Both the position numbers and the translations under genes were made by a program. This document shows, piece by piece, positions 17,103-27,081 of a stretch of 64,000 bases of DNA (its first letter is position 1; each line of letters begins with the position of its first letter). Source of the stretch: Methylococcaceae bacterium (GTDB lineage Bacteria > Pseudomonadota > Gammaproteobacteria > Methylococcales > Methylomonadaceae). The stretch spans positions 1-64,000 of the forward strand of contig JAKIUK010000004.1 of assembly GCA_021647585.1 (NCBI GenBank), read 5' to 3'. Below the pieces are notes generated by a model that did not search any database, was not told where the DNA came from, and was given only the letters and a program-made list of their open reading frames with translations.

Positions 17103-19817
17103 ATGAAGAAATTATTCTCACCTGCGATTAACCTGATGAACCAGTTAAATTACAGGAAAAAATTTGCCTTATTAGGTTCTATTTCTTTCATGGCTATTGG
17201 TGTTTTGATTGTCAGTCTTTTTCTTGGTCTTAATCAGGTGGTCGAAAACTCTCGACGACAATTGCAGGGACTTGATTTAATAAAACCTATTTCAAAAATG
17301 ATACAGCATATACAGCTTCATCGAGGCATGTCTGCCGGTCTATTAAGTGGTAACAATGGTATTTTTAATAAACGTGCCAATAGAGAAGCAAAAGTGTTTA
17401 AAAGTATTAAAAAAATAGAACTGGATTTACCTGCCTATTTAATAACAAGTAATCACTGGATTAAAATAAAAAACAATTGGAACAATATTGTTGTTAAAGG
17501 TCTTAACTGGTCGGTTGGTAAAAGCTTTGCTGAACATACCTATTTGATTAATCAATTACAATTATTTAAAGTTTTCATTGCAGATGAATATGCGATAACT
17601 TTTACCCCTGAAATTGATACTTTCTACTTGCTAGATACCAGTATTAATAAATTACCAGAAGCAATGGAACAACTAGGACAAATTCGTGCTTTTGGTATCA
17701 ATATTCTGTCTAAAAAACAGGCATCAGAATATCAAAGGTTTAAAATGATGGGTTTAATAGCCAAGCTTGAAACTGCATTATTGCAACTTGATATTAACCT
17801 GGATAAAACGGCACATTTCAATCAAATTATTAGCCCTCAACTGATCATAGCATCCTCTGACATCTCAATATCAGCTCAGCAAGTTATTCAACTTGTACAA
17901 TTCGATATTCTTGGCAATCAATTTCACAGTTCACCTGCAAAGTTTTTTTTACAAGTAACAGCAGTCATCGATAAAAACTATAAGGAGATGTACCAGGTAT
18001 TATTACCAACCACAAAGCTACTCATCACTACACGTTTACAACATGCAGAAAACACATTGTATTTAAGTATCAGTATTTCATTAATATTAATGGTCATGGT
18101 TATTTATTTTGTTGTGGGTATGTACTTTTCGTTAAAAGGCAATGTTCAGGATCTTACTCATTCTCTCCAACTTTTTGCTAATGGTGATCTACAAGAACGT
18201 ATTAATCTTGATACTCAAGATGAGCTTAACAATATCGGAAATAGCTTTAATGAGTTGGCTGAAAAAATCACTTATTTGTTAGCTAATGCAGAAAACAGCA
18301 AAAAGAAAATACAACAAATCCTAGATGGGTTGCTTACTATGGCCGGCATATTGCTGCCAGATGGCACTTTAGATTTTGCCAATTCCACCCCGTTAAAACG
18401 TGCCGGACTAAAACAACAAGATGTGTTAGGTAAAAAATTATGGAATTGCCCCTGGTTTTCATACAGTAGTATCACTCAAGAGCAAATACGTAGTGATTGT
18501 GAATTAGCAGCCCAAGGCGAAGACGTCAATAGAGAAGTTGAATTTGCTTTGATTAATAATAAAATCTGGGTTGATTTTAGTGTACATCCCGTTTTAGATG
18601 ATCAGGGGAAAGTGAAGTTTTTAGTTGCTGAAGCTAGAGATGCCACCCGAAGACGCCAAGCTGAAGAGCATTCTAAACGCGCTCAAAAAATGGATGCTCT
18701 GGGCAAATTAGTAGGTGGAATAGCACATGATTACAATAATATGCTAGGCGTTATTTTAGGTTACGCTGAGTTATTAGAAATGAAATGTACTGAACATCCT
18801 GGGACTGAAAATTATATCAGTGAAATAATTCGAGCAGGGGAACGCGGCAGAATTATGACACGAAAAATGCTGGCTTTTTCAAAATCAGAAAGTAGTAACC
18901 CTGATATTTGCAATATTAATAAAGCATTATTTGAAATACAAGACATGTTATCCAAGTCATTGACTGCTTCTATCATTCTTGATTACGATCTTTTTGATAA
19001 AGTCTGGCCTGTATGGCTAGATGCAAATGAATTTGAAGATGCTATTTTAAATATGTGTATCAATTCAAAATATGCCATGCCTGAGGGGGGCACACTGACT
19101 ATTCAAACGCGAAATATTTACCTTGCTAGAGAAGAAGCAAAACCTTTGTGTTTAACGGCTAATGACTATGTAAAACTGAGCATTATCGATACCGGATATG
19201 GCATGGATGAAGAAACAAAAACCCACATATTTGATCCTTTTTTTACTACTAAAGGTGATGCGGGGAATGGCCTAGGTCTTAGTCAGGTATTTGGTTTTAT
19301 TGAACGTACAGGAGGCGCTATTGAAGTACATACCCAAATCAATGCCGGGACACAGTTTTGTCTGTATTTTCCACGCTATCACACAGATCATCATTTAAGA
19401 AAAACATTTGACAATATTACCGCGTCTCAATTAACAGGTGAAGAAAATATCCTCGTGGTAGATGATGAACCTGCGCTACGCGAATTAGCCAATCAAATAC
19501 TCACACATTTCGGTTATAGAGTTTTAACTGCAAGTTCGGGTAAGTCTGCTCTCAACATATTAGCAGCCCAACCCATTGACCTTATGTTGAGCGATGTTAT
19601 TATGCCAAATATGGATGGTTATCAGCTTGCCAGAAAAGTATCAGAACAATACCCATCAGTAAAAATACAACTAGCAAGTGGCTTTAGTGATAACAGGCAT
19701 TCTGGTTCAGATCAACAATTAAAAGAAAATATGCTTAATAAACCTTATAGTTCTAAAGAGTTACTGACGAGTATACGCTTATTATTGGATGGGTATTTGC
19801 TACCTCAGGCCACATAA
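17103..19817 (+). CDS. Hybrid sensor histidine kinase with receiver domain
   Basis: A 904-residue inner-membrane kinase. Order: membrane helix 1 (about 22-44), periplasmic domain (about 45-315) whose QLHRGMSAGLLSGN start recalls nitrate/nitrite-sensing NIT-type domains, membrane helix 2 (about 318-342), HAMP (343-395), PAS (405-520), HisKA with phosphorylated histidine in GGIAHDYNNMLGV near 542, HATPase_c (DTGYGMDEETK, GNGLGLSQVFGF), and a C-terminal REC domain with Asp in LMLSDVIMPNMDGY near 830. The signal is unknown. The stop overlaps the next gene by one base, so it almost certainly signals to that REC-EAL protein. Confidence 0.9.
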   Translation: MKKLFSPAINLMNQLNYRKKFALLGSISFMAIGVLIVSLFLGLNQVVENSRRQLQGLDLIKPISKMIQHIQLHRGMSAGLLSGNNGIFNKRANREAKVFKSIKKIELDLPAYLITSNHWIKIKNNWNNIVVKGLNWSVGKSFAEHTYLINQLQLFKVFIADEYAITFTPEIDTFYLLDTSINKLPEAMEQLGQIRAFGINILSKKQASEYQRFKMMGLIAKLETALLQLDINLDKTAHFNQIISPQLIIASSDISISAQQVIQLVQFDILGNQFHSSPAKFFLQVTAVIDKNYKEMYQVLLPTTKLLITTRLQHAENTLYLSISISLILMVMVIYFVVGMYFSLKGNVQDLTHSLQLFANGDLQERINLDTQDELNNIGNSFNELAEKITYLLANAENSKKKIQQILDGLLTMAGILLPDGTLDFANSTPLKRAGLKQQDVLGKKLWNCPWFSYSSITQEQIRSDCELAAQGEDVNREVEFALINNKIWVDFSVHPVLDDQGKVKFLVAEARDATRRRQAEEHSKRAQKMDALGKLVGGIAHDYNNMLGVILGYAELLEMKCTEHPGTENYISEIIRAGERGRIMTRKMLAFSKSESSNPDICNINKALFEIQDMLSKSLTASIILDYDLFDKVWPVWLDANEFEDAILNMCINSKYAMPEGGTLTIQTRNIYLAREEAKPLCLTANDYVKLSIIDTGYGMDEETKTHIFDPFFTTKGDAGNGLGLSQVFGFIERTGGAIEVHTQINAGTQFCLYFPRYHTDHHLRKTFDNITASQLTGEENILVVDDEPALRELANQILTHFGYRVLTASSGKSALNILAAQPIDLMLSDVIMPNMDGYQLARKVSEQYPSVKIQLASGFSDNRHSGSDQQLKENMLNKPYSSKELLTSIRLLLDGYLLPQAT

Positions 19818-21058
19818 TGACAGAGAACATTTCTTTACCGCAATCACCTGTATGTAAAATTTATATTGTTGACGATGATGAACAACAAGCTCATTTAATG
19901 CAGGCAATGGCCAAAACGGCCAAATTAGAAACACTAATATATACATCAAGCATAGATTTCTTAAGCGCACCTGTTAGCCAATACGATATTGTAGTACTTG
20001 ATTTACAAATGCCAGAAAAAGATGGTATTGAAATCATGCGTGATCTTGCATCAAAAAATATTAGACCCAATTTTATTTTGGTCAGTGGATTCGATGAACG
20101 CGTATTACATTCAGCCAAACAATTAGCTGAATCAAAACATTTAAATAATGTGACTACCCTTTCAAAACCACTTCGGGCAAAAACTTTTATTAGCTTACTA
20201 AACAAAACTTATAACGATTGTGAATTAAAGCGTTTGCATGATACGGCTGAGGTTCCTGAGGTTCAGAATCTGCATAAACAAGCAGACGTTCTAACAATAG
20301 AAGAATTAAAACTGGCTATACGCCAGCATAAACTTGTCATTTATTTCCAACCTAAAATATGTTTTAACAGAAAAAGTTTACAAGGTGCTGAGGTTTTAAT
20401 ACATTGGATGCATCCAACTCGAGGTTTAATCCCGCCGGAGCAATTCATTCCCTTAGCTGAAGAGCACAAGCTAATGAATTTGCTGACCGAAGAAATCCTT
20501 AAACAAGCCATTCAGGAGCATCACAAATTCATTGCAAATGGACTAGATATTCAAATATCCATAAATTTGTCAGCGCAAAATATCAACGACTTATCCATGC
20601 CGGAAAAATTAGAGGCTCTGGTAAAAAGCAATCAAATCAAACCAGAATCTTTTACTCTGGAAATAACTGAATCATCATTAATGAACGAAATTTCAGAGTC
20701 TCTGGATATTTTAAACAGATTAAGAATGAAAGGGTTTTTATTATCAATAAATAATTTTGGCACAGGATATTCGTCCCTGGTTAAGCTTTACCAGGCCCCT
20801 TTTAGCGAATTAAAAATAGATAGACATTTTATTATGCGTATGACGTCTGATACGGAAGCAACTGCTATAGTAAAAATCTGTATTCTATTAGCGAGAGAAC
20901 TGAACATGCAAATTGTGGCCGAAGGGGTGGAAACAGAGGAAACCTGGAATCAATTAAAAAAAATGGGGTGTGACATCGCACAAGGTAATTTTATCGCCAA
21001 GCCTATGCCAATAGATGATTTTATAAACTGGGTTAAAAAAGAGTCAAATACTGACTGA
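19817..21058 (+). CDS. Response regulator with degenerate EAL domain
   Basis: A 413-residue protein: REC domain (1-125; VDDDEQQAH, phospho-acceptor in DIVVLDLQMPEKDG, LVSGFD, TLSKPLRA), a linker, and an EAL domain (about 160-405). EAL landmarks are only partly kept: GAEVLIHW replaces the signature EALLRW form (Glu kept), INLSAQN keeps the metal Asn, EITESSL keeps Glu, but INNFGTGYSSL near residue 312 has Asn-Asn where active enzymes have Asp-Asp; LKIDR and VAEGVET are kept. Loss of both aspartates predicts no c-di-GMP hydrolysis, so a binding or protein-contact role is more likely. It is coupled to the upstream hybrid kinase. Confidence 0.9.
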   Translation: MTENISLPQSPVCKIYIVDDDEQQAHLMQAMAKTAKLETLIYTSSIDFLSAPVSQYDIVVLDLQMPEKDGIEIMRDLASKNIRPNFILVSGFDERVLHSAKQLAESKHLNNVTTLSKPLRAKTFISLLNKTYNDCELKRLHDTAEVPEVQNLHKQADVLTIEELKLAIRQHKLVIYFQPKICFNRKSLQGAEVLIHWMHPTRGLIPPEQFIPLAEEHKLMNLLTEEILKQAIQEHHKFIANGLDIQISINLSAQNINDLSMPEKLEALVKSNQIKPESFTLEITESSLMNEISESLDILNRLRMKGFLLSINNFGTGYSSLVKLYQAPFSELKIDRHFIMRMTSDTEATAIVKICILLARELNMQIVAEGVETEETWNQLKKMGCDIAQGNFIAKPMPIDDFINWVKKESNTD

Positions 21059-21084
21059 CAAAAGATTTATAAAAGTGAATACAT

Positions 21085-21349
21085 CTACTCTAAAACACCA
21101 AATGTTTTAATAAATGTACCACGATCAAAAATGACTGTATCGGATTGCTGAATGTTTTGATTCGGTGTCTGTAAAATTAAAAAAGGCGTTTTTGAATAAT
21201 CAGAAGGAAATGCTCCAAACCAAATCCCTGTTGTTAATTTTCCTGTTTCACACTCAGGTTGCTACCTGAATACCAATATCAGAACTAGCTTTTACTTGGA
21301 AAGCAAACAAAGCACTAACAATTATAGAGAACTGTATGATCTTCCACAT
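21085..21349 (-). pseudogene. Small exported protein, frameshifted
   Basis: From ATG at 21349 the minus strand reads a clear signal peptide (MWKIIQFSIIVSALFAFQVK then ASSDIGIQV) and meets a stop near 21254. In another frame the sequence continues ECETGKLTTGIWFGAFPSDY, SKTPFLILQTPNQNIQQSDT and VIFDRGTFIKTFGVLE, ending at TAG 21085-21087. One frameshift therefore separates a signal peptide from a protein-like C-terminus. Function unknown. It lies directly downstream of the decayed amidase and may have been its operon partner. Confidence 0.6.
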
Positions 21350-21372
21350 TACATAATTCCATCTGCTAAACA

Positions 21373-21983
21373 ATATTGTTTTTTCATCGCTCTTTGCCTG
21401 TTAATCGTGGAGGCCAAACAGCGGTATCTGTGGCCCAGCTCGGCATTTCAGACCTCTCTTGAGATATTTTTTCTGTGTCTTTCAGTGAGTATTTATTAGT
21501 TTTTTCAATTTGCGCATAAAACTCAGTAAAACTAAAGTTTTCTGGATCACTGTGCCCCGCTTTTATCCCCCTATCCACCTCTTTATGAGTAACAATTATT
21601 AATTATTTTTTAAATTCGTCTACTAACTTGACATATAAACTTGCTAGAACTTCATACTGTTTTGTAGAAGGTTTACCACCTGCACTATAAATTCGATATG
21701 TAACATGCTACCAACCAGTATACAAGTGGCCTTTTCTACTTATGTAGCATAAACTCCACGATTACTAAATTTTTGGACATTTACAATTTCACCATCATCC
21801 ATAATATAGGCATGTGCTTTTCCGTGAAAGTTTTTTCTGGCATATCCTAAAATAAGTTCCTTACTAAGTTTTCCAGCCGTTGAATGAATGACAAAATATG
21901 TTGGGGATGTCGCTTTTAGAGAGGCGCATTGCAGCTCTTTAATCGTCTTGTTTATTTTTTTGTGGCTAAGTAACCCAGGAGAA
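21373..21983 (-). pseudogene. N-acetylmuramoyl-L-alanine amidase family protein, decayed
   Basis: Pieces of an Amidase_2-type peptidoglycan amidase can be read on the minus strand in successive frames: TSPTYFVIHSTAGKL with HAYIMDDGEIVNVQKFSNRG (about 21970-21745), GGKPSTKQYEVLASLYVKLV (about 21680-21620), and VTHKEVDRGIKAGHSDPENF with SFTEFYAQIEK (about 21600-21510), ending ATDTAVWPPRLTGKER near 21384. The IH, GGKPS.QY and GHSDP elements are as in intact family members. At least two frameshifts and a stop separate them. The N-terminus is cut by a repeat element at 21984-22104. Confidence 0.75.
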
Positions 21984-22104
21984 ACAACTTTGGTTTGATG
22001 AAAAACTTTTTGTAGAGCGGACTTCAGTCCGCTATGAACAGATAGTTAGCATTATATGTTGATTGAAGTCCGCTCTACATTATTCATCAAACCAAGGTTG
22101 TTGG
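21984..22104. repeat. Inverted-repeat element with GCGGACTTCAGTCCGC hairpin, copy 1
   Basis: Outer ends CAACTTTGGTTTGATG (from 21986) and CATCAAACCAAGGTTG (to 22101) are inverted. Inside are two inverted copies of GTAGAGCGGACTTCAGTCCGCT-type sequence, each nearly self-complementary (GCGGACT/AGTCCGC). A second copy lies at 28289-28371. The element separates the amidase pseudogene from the zipA end. Confidence 0.75.
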
Positions 22105-22123
22105 AATACTAGCTTGTATAAGA

Positions 22124-22816
22124 TCAAAATGTCGAAATCTGCATACGAAGCGCCTGGATTGTCTCTTCTGATAATGGTTGTCTATTATGATCCCATTTAA
22201 TGCCATCCAGATTAACGGATAAAAAATTAATGGTCTGGATAAATTCATCAAATATTTCTAACGGATTCTCCAGTTCACCGGGTTGTAAAAAAAATACAAT
22301 TCCAGGTGAATTAAAAGACTCTCGGTTAGTCTCTGGAAAAGTACCTGGTTCGACCATACTGGCAACTGCAAAATCAACTCTGCGCTGTTCATCCAGCCGT
22401 TCATAGATTTTCATACTGCCATATTCCAGACCCACTTGTTGAAAGGCATCATCCAGATCTCTGCCGTTAAAACCTTCATCAGCGACAGCAACGATACTGA
22501 ACTGTATGATTTTGGGTACTTCGAAATTATTTACTTGTGTTTTAGCTTCTGGTGATTGAATAGATTCGCTAGCAACAGTAATCGGGTCGGGGGCTAAATC
22601 CTCATCTAATGCAGATCCTAAAGAAACGATATCAAAATCATCATTAACTGTATTAACGATTAATGATTTATCAATATTATCTAAGGGATTGCCTTTGTCG
22701 TAAAAATCAATATCCCGTCTTGCCCTTTTATTGTTATATGCACTCCATAACACCATTCCAATTATTGCGATAATACCTATTGCAATAATAACCATTCTTA
22801 ATAAATCTTTATCCAT
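22124..22816 (-). CDS. zipA: Cell division protein ZipA
   Basis: A 230-residue divisome protein that ties FtsZ to the inner membrane. It has the ZipA layout: N-terminal membrane anchor (RMVIIAIGIIAIIGMVLW), a short charged and flexible linker, and the C-terminal FtsZ-binding domain (about 100-230; IIQFSIVAVADEGFNGRDL, GLEYGSMKIYERLDE, PGIVFFLQPGELENPLEIFDE). The linker is shorter than in E. coli. It follows smc on the minus strand with a one-base overlap; smc-zipA is a frequent gammaproteobacterial order. Confidence 0.92.
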   Translation of the reverse strand: MDKDLLRMVIIAIGIIAIIGMVLWSAYNNKRARRDIDFYDKGNPLDNIDKSLIVNTVNDDFDIVSLGSALDEDLAPDPITVASESIQSPEAKTQVNNFEVPKIIQFSIVAVADEGFNGRDLDDAFQQVGLEYGSMKIYERLDEQRRVDFAVASMVEPGTFPETNRESFNSPGIVFFLQPGELENPLEIFDEFIQTINFLSVNLDGIKWDHNRQPLSEETIQALRMQISTF

Positions 22817-25800
22817 TAACTTTCTGCCATGTCTACTGCTTCTTCAATATCTACAGATACCATTCGAGATACCCCCGGTTCTTTCATAGTAACACCTGTT
22901 AATTGTTTTGCAATTTCCATTGTTACTTTGTTATGAGAAATATATAAAAATTGTACGGTTGCAGACATTTCCTCAACCATTTTCGAAAACCTGACCACAT
23001 TAGCATCATCCAGTGGTGCATCTACTTCATCCAATAAACAAAAAGGAGCTGGATTTAAATCAAAAATAGAAAATACCAGTGCAACTGCTGTTAAAGCTTT
23101 TTCGCCCCCGGACAACATATGAATAGAGCTGTTTCTTTTACCTGGCGGTCTGGCAATAATATTAACACCGGCTTCTAACAAATCCTGTTCAGTTAATTCA
23201 AGATAAGCCTGTCCACCACCAAATAATTTGGGAAACTTGGATTGCAGTCCAGAATTAATTTTATCAAAAGTTTCTTTAAAGCGCAGTCTGCTTTCTTTGT
23301 CAATTTTACTAATTGCCTGATCCAGAGTATTGAGCGCTTCGATCAAGTCACCATGTTGCTCATTAAGAAAGTTCATACGCTCTGATTGCGTTTTGTATTC
23401 TTCAATAGCGGTCAGGTTAATTGACCCTAACCGCTCAATTTGTTGAGTCAATCCCTCAACTCTGGTTTTCCATTCTTGTTCTTCCGCGTCAGGAGACAAA
23501 TTCTGTAATACCAGTTCTGGGTCAGCTTCAATCTCGTTTAATTGTTCAGTTAGTGTTTGCTGCCTGACATTACTGTCTTGTTGTTCAAACCTTACTTTAT
23601 CCAACAATTCTTTTTGTTGCTCCATCGCTCTTTGTGTAAGGGTATGTTGCTCGGTATGATCTGTAATCTCTTTTTCTGTTTGTTGTTGGGCGCTACGTTC
23701 AGTCTGTAATTTATGTTCTAAAGCTAGTTTTTTACCTTCATATTCAACTAATTGCATTTTTTCATCATCTAAAGGCAATAATGTAGAATGCAATTTCTTT
23801 TCCAACTCGTCTATACGTTCTGCAGAATGCTGGTATTGTATCTGTAGGCGTTCAATCTGTTTTCCCGTTAAACTCTCTGAAGCTTTCAATGATTCTATCT
23901 GTCCTCGTAAGGCATGGTCTGCCTGCTGTGCTTCATTAACCGTTCGATCTATAGTAATTTGTTGAGTCTGTATTTGCTGATTTTGTTGATCCAGCGTTTC
24001 TTTTTTAGTAATTAATTGCTCTAGAGTTTTTTCGGCAACCTCTTTTAAACCTTCAGACTCATCTGCCGTTACTGCAATATCCGTTGTTTCAGCCATAATT
24101 TCTTCAATATCATGGCTGATTTGGTTTAATCGCTGTTGCTGTTGTTCTTGTCGTGCAGAATAGGCGCTAAATTGAGAACTTTTTGTAGAATATTCTGTAC
24201 CCAGAACTTTGTCTCTTTGTTGTAGACTTTCTCTATTGCTCTCTGCATCTTTTAAAGCTAATTCCGTTGTTTCCAACTGACCTTCCAGGGATTTTATTTC
24301 ACTTTGTAATTCATTTTGTCTGTGTTTTAAAGCGCGTAATTCTTTTTCACGTTGTAAAACACCACTTTTACTATCACTATGACGAGAAATTTTAATCCAG
24401 TCACGACCGACCCAATCTCCATGCTGAGTAATAATGGATTCATAAGCTTTTAATTTTGAACAAAGCTTTATTGCAGACCCAAGATCTTCTGCACAATAAA
24501 TGCCTGTTAGCAAACCAGTCAAATTCCAGGGCGTAGTGATTTTAGTTAATAGTGCAGTAAGCCTGCTCTCTGCTTCTATTGGTATGGCTTGATTTGTTTC
24601 AAACAGAATAATAGATTGATCACCAAGATATTGCAATCCAGCAACGACTTGTTCATTATTACCTAGACAAATCGCTTCCAGATAGCAGCCTAATACAGTT
24701 TCGACGGCTTTATCCCAACCAGACTCAACGTCTAAAAATTCAGCTAAACGTTGATTATCAGATAAATCCATTTTTTGCAGCCACTGAACAAGATCTTTTT
24801 TATCTTTGCCCATAGCATGTTGCTGTAGCAACTCCAGTGACGTTATCTTGCCATTGACCTTATGTAACTCAGACCGATCTTGATGTAATTGATCGTGGTA
24901 TTGTTTAACTTGTTGGCGCTGCTCGATAATTTTCTTATAGATAGCATCAAGCTGTTGTTGTAGATCTTCTCTATCAGTTTCTATTAGTTCAATACTGCTA
25001 TCAAGTATCTCAATTTCAGTCTGTAAATCCGTCGAGGATAATTCACTACGCTCAGTCTGAAGTTTCTCTAGGCGTTGATGTAATTGCTGAGTTTGACTCG
25101 ACAGATGAGATAGTTTGACCCGTTGTACTTCAGCCTGTTCTTTATGTTGAGAACTTTCAGCTAAATATTGTTCCCATTGAGCTTGCCAATCAGCTTTAGT
25201 CTGCAGCAATTGTTGTTGAATCAATAAATTTTCTTCCACCTGCTCTCTGGCAACAAGTTGGCTTTCTTCAGCTTCCAGCAAGCTTTGTTTGATTTCTTCC
25301 AGTTGCTGCATATCCAGGTCACAATCATTTTTTGAATGTTCCGCTTGTTGCCTTAACCGATCAATTTCAATCACCGTTTCTTCATGACTGCTTTCATTAT
25401 GTTTTATGGTCTGTTGCAAACGACTCACTTCAGCAACAACATGATAATAATCTTCCTGAGCTGAATCTAATACCTGTTGCTGATTTTTTTGTTCAATCCG
25501 TTTAGCATCAATTGATTTATCAGTTTCACGTAGCAATACAAATAATCGATTATGTTCAGCAGCAATATCTTGCAACCGTGTTTCCAATTGCTCAGAAGTT
25601 TGATGATAGCTATTCCAGCGTATTGCCAATAATTCACGTTTGTATTGCCGTTCCTGCTTTTTTAATCCGCTAAATTTTTCCGCTTTTTCAGATTGTTTTT
25701 TCAGGTTCGCAAGTTGCTTTTCAACTTCATCACGCAGATCATCAAGGCGTTCAAGGTTTTCACGGGTATGACGCATACGTGTTTCAGTTTCATGTTTGCG

Positions 25801-26325
25801 TTCCTTGTATTTTGAAATTCCGGCAGCTTCTTCAATATGTACACGCAATTCTTCCGGTTTGGATTCCACCATTCTTGAAATCGTTCCTTGCTCAATAATG
25901 GCGTAACTACGTGCACCTAGACCTGTACCCAGAAATAAATCAGTAATATCTTTACGTCGGCAGCGTGTTCCATTTAATGCATATTGAGACTGTCCGTCTC
26001 TATTGACTTGTCGTCTAATGGAGATACTGTTGTATTTGGAATATTCGCCACCTGCTTTGCCTTCACTATTGTCAAAGATCAGTTCAACAGATGCCATGCT
26101 GACAGGTTTTCTACCAGAGGAACCGTTGAAAATCACATCGGCCATATTACCGCCACGTAGATGTTTGGCAGAACTTTCGCCCATCACCCAGCGAACAGCA
26201 TCTATCACATTTGATTTGCCACAACCATTAGGTCCAACAACCGCAGTTAAATTTCCATTAATTTGAATGGTTGTTTGATCGGCAAAGGATTTAAATCCAG
26301 AAAGTTTAATTTTATCCAGCTTCAT
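22816..26325 (-). CDS. smc: Chromosome segregation ATPase SMC
   Basis: A 1169-residue condensin subunit. Walker A GPNGCGKSN is near residue 32; two long coiled coils (about 170-500 and 670-1010) flank the hinge (about 510-650; MGKDKKDLVQWLQKMDLSDN onward); the ABC signature LSGGEKALTAVALVF and Walker B CLLDEVDAPLDDANV lie near the C-terminus. SMC works with ScpA and ScpB, both encoded at 31.7-33.5 kb, so this organism uses SMC-ScpAB rather than MukBEF. The start MKLDKIKLSGFKSF is the family standard. Confidence 0.97.
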   Translation of the reverse strand: MKLDKIKLSGFKSFADQTTIQINGNLTAVVGPNGCGKSNVIDAVRWVMGESSAKHLRGGNMADVIFNGSSGRKPVSMASVELIFDNSEGKAGGEYSKYNSISIRRQVNRDGQSQYALNGTRCRRKDITDLFLGTGLGARSYAIIEQGTISRMVESKPEELRVHIEEAAGISKYKERKHETETRMRHTRENLERLDDLRDEVEKQLANLKKQSEKAEKFSGLKKQERQYKRELLAIRWNSYHQTSEQLETRLQDIAAEHNRLFVLLRETDKSIDAKRIEQKNQQQVLDSAQEDYYHVVAEVSRLQQTIKHNESSHEETVIEIDRLRQQAEHSKNDCDLDMQQLEEIKQSLLEAEESQLVAREQVEENLLIQQQLLQTKADWQAQWEQYLAESSQHKEQAEVQRVKLSHLSSQTQQLHQRLEKLQTERSELSSTDLQTEIEILDSSIELIETDREDLQQQLDAIYKKIIEQRQQVKQYHDQLHQDRSELHKVNGKITSLELLQQHAMGKDKKDLVQWLQKMDLSDNQRLAEFLDVESGWDKAVETVLGCYLEAICLGNNEQVVAGLQYLGDQSIILFETNQAIPIEAESRLTALLTKITTPWNLTGLLTGIYCAEDLGSAIKLCSKLKAYESIITQHGDWVGRDWIKISRHSDSKSGVLQREKELRALKHRQNELQSEIKSLEGQLETTELALKDAESNRESLQQRDKVLGTEYSTKSSQFSAYSARQEQQQQRLNQISHDIEEIMAETTDIAVTADESEGLKEVAEKTLEQLITKKETLDQQNQQIQTQQITIDRTVNEAQQADHALRGQIESLKASESLTGKQIERLQIQYQHSAERIDELEKKLHSTLLPLDDEKMQLVEYEGKKLALEHKLQTERSAQQQTEKEITDHTEQHTLTQRAMEQQKELLDKVRFEQQDSNVRQQTLTEQLNEIEADPELVLQNLSPDAEEQEWKTRVEGLTQQIERLGSINLTAIEEYKTQSERMNFLNEQHGDLIEALNTLDQAISKIDKESRLRFKETFDKINSGLQSKFPKLFGGGQAYLELTEQDLLEAGVNIIARPPGKRNSSIHMLSGGEKALTAVALVFSIFDLNPAPFCLLDEVDAPLDDANVVRFSKMVEEMSATVQFLYISHNKVTMEIAKQLTGVTMKEPGVSRMVSVDIEEAVDMAES

Positions 26326-26353
26326 TACTGGTAGAATGTCCTATATATTTGAT

Positions 26354-26563
26354 TATGACTATTAACCTATAGCAAGTTACTCTCAGTTTTGACTTTGAAC
26401 TGGATGAACTCTACAAACGATGTCATTCCGACCCGCGGAAGGAATCTTGAGTCTTGATCGCTACTGAGCTACAAGATTTCTCCCGCAGGTCGAAATAACA
26501 GTTCTTTAAAACTGTCAGGGATGACTTACTCTAAAGTTTGACTTGTGCTTTATTAATAGCCAT
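26354..26563. repeat. Dispersed inverted-repeat element, copy B
   Basis: Left end ATGACTATTAACCTATAGC and right end GCTTTATTAATAGCCAT are inverted and match copy D (42073). Internal TCATTCCGACCCGCGG...TCCCGCAGGTCGAAATAAC arms also pair. The element fills most of the divergent smc-queF intergenic space and thus separates or contributes to both promoters. Confidence 0.75.
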
Positions 26564-26640
26564 TTAATTAACTGACTGCATATTATTAACGAAATATGCA
26601 CGATGTTCGACATTTTTTTTATCTTTTTTTCGTAGTTACC

Positions 26641-27030
26641 ATGAGCACCCAACCCAGCAAAAAACTTGATACCTTTGATAACCCTAAACCAGGGCGTGAT
26701 TTCACCATTCGCATAGATATTCCAGAGTTCACATGTCTATGTCCCATGACAGGGCAACCCGATTTTGCTACCATTATTATTGAATATGTACCTAATAAAC
26801 TCTGTGTCGAATTAAAATCTCTTAAACTGTACATGTGGTCATTTCGTGATCAAGGCGCTTTTCATGAAGCTGTGACCAATGAAATGCTAGATGATATTGT
26901 AAAAGTGATCTCACCAAATTTTATGCGAATTCGTGCAGAATTTAATGTGCGTGGTGGTATCTATACCAACATAATAGTAGAGCATAAAGACACTCATTGG
27001 CAGGCACCCGATTTAATTAATTTACCCTGA
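26641..27030 (+). CDS. queF: NADPH-dependent 7-cyano-7-deazaguanine reductase (type I QueF)
   Basis: A 129-residue enzyme reducing preQ0 to preQ1 for queuosine in tRNA. The catalytic Cys is in PEFTCLCPMTGQPDFATI, followed by the QueF motif region ELKSLKLYMWSFRDQGAFHE and the NADPH-side RAEFNVRGGIYTNI. The length is that of the unimodular YkvM-type subfamily, not the longer E. coli type. I chose ATG at 26641 (MSTQPSKKLDTF), which gives the normal family start; the frame extends back to 26596 with a hydrophobic sequence unlike the family. Confidence 0.93.
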   Translation: MSTQPSKKLDTFDNPKPGRDFTIRIDIPEFTCLCPMTGQPDFATIIIEYVPNKLCVELKSLKLYMWSFRDQGAFHEAVTNEMLDDIVKVISPNFMRIRAEFNVRGGIYTNIIVEHKDTHWQAPDLINLP

Positions 27031-27081
27031 TAGTTATTAAATCACGGCTAAAGCACACGCATACAAATACTGACGATTACG

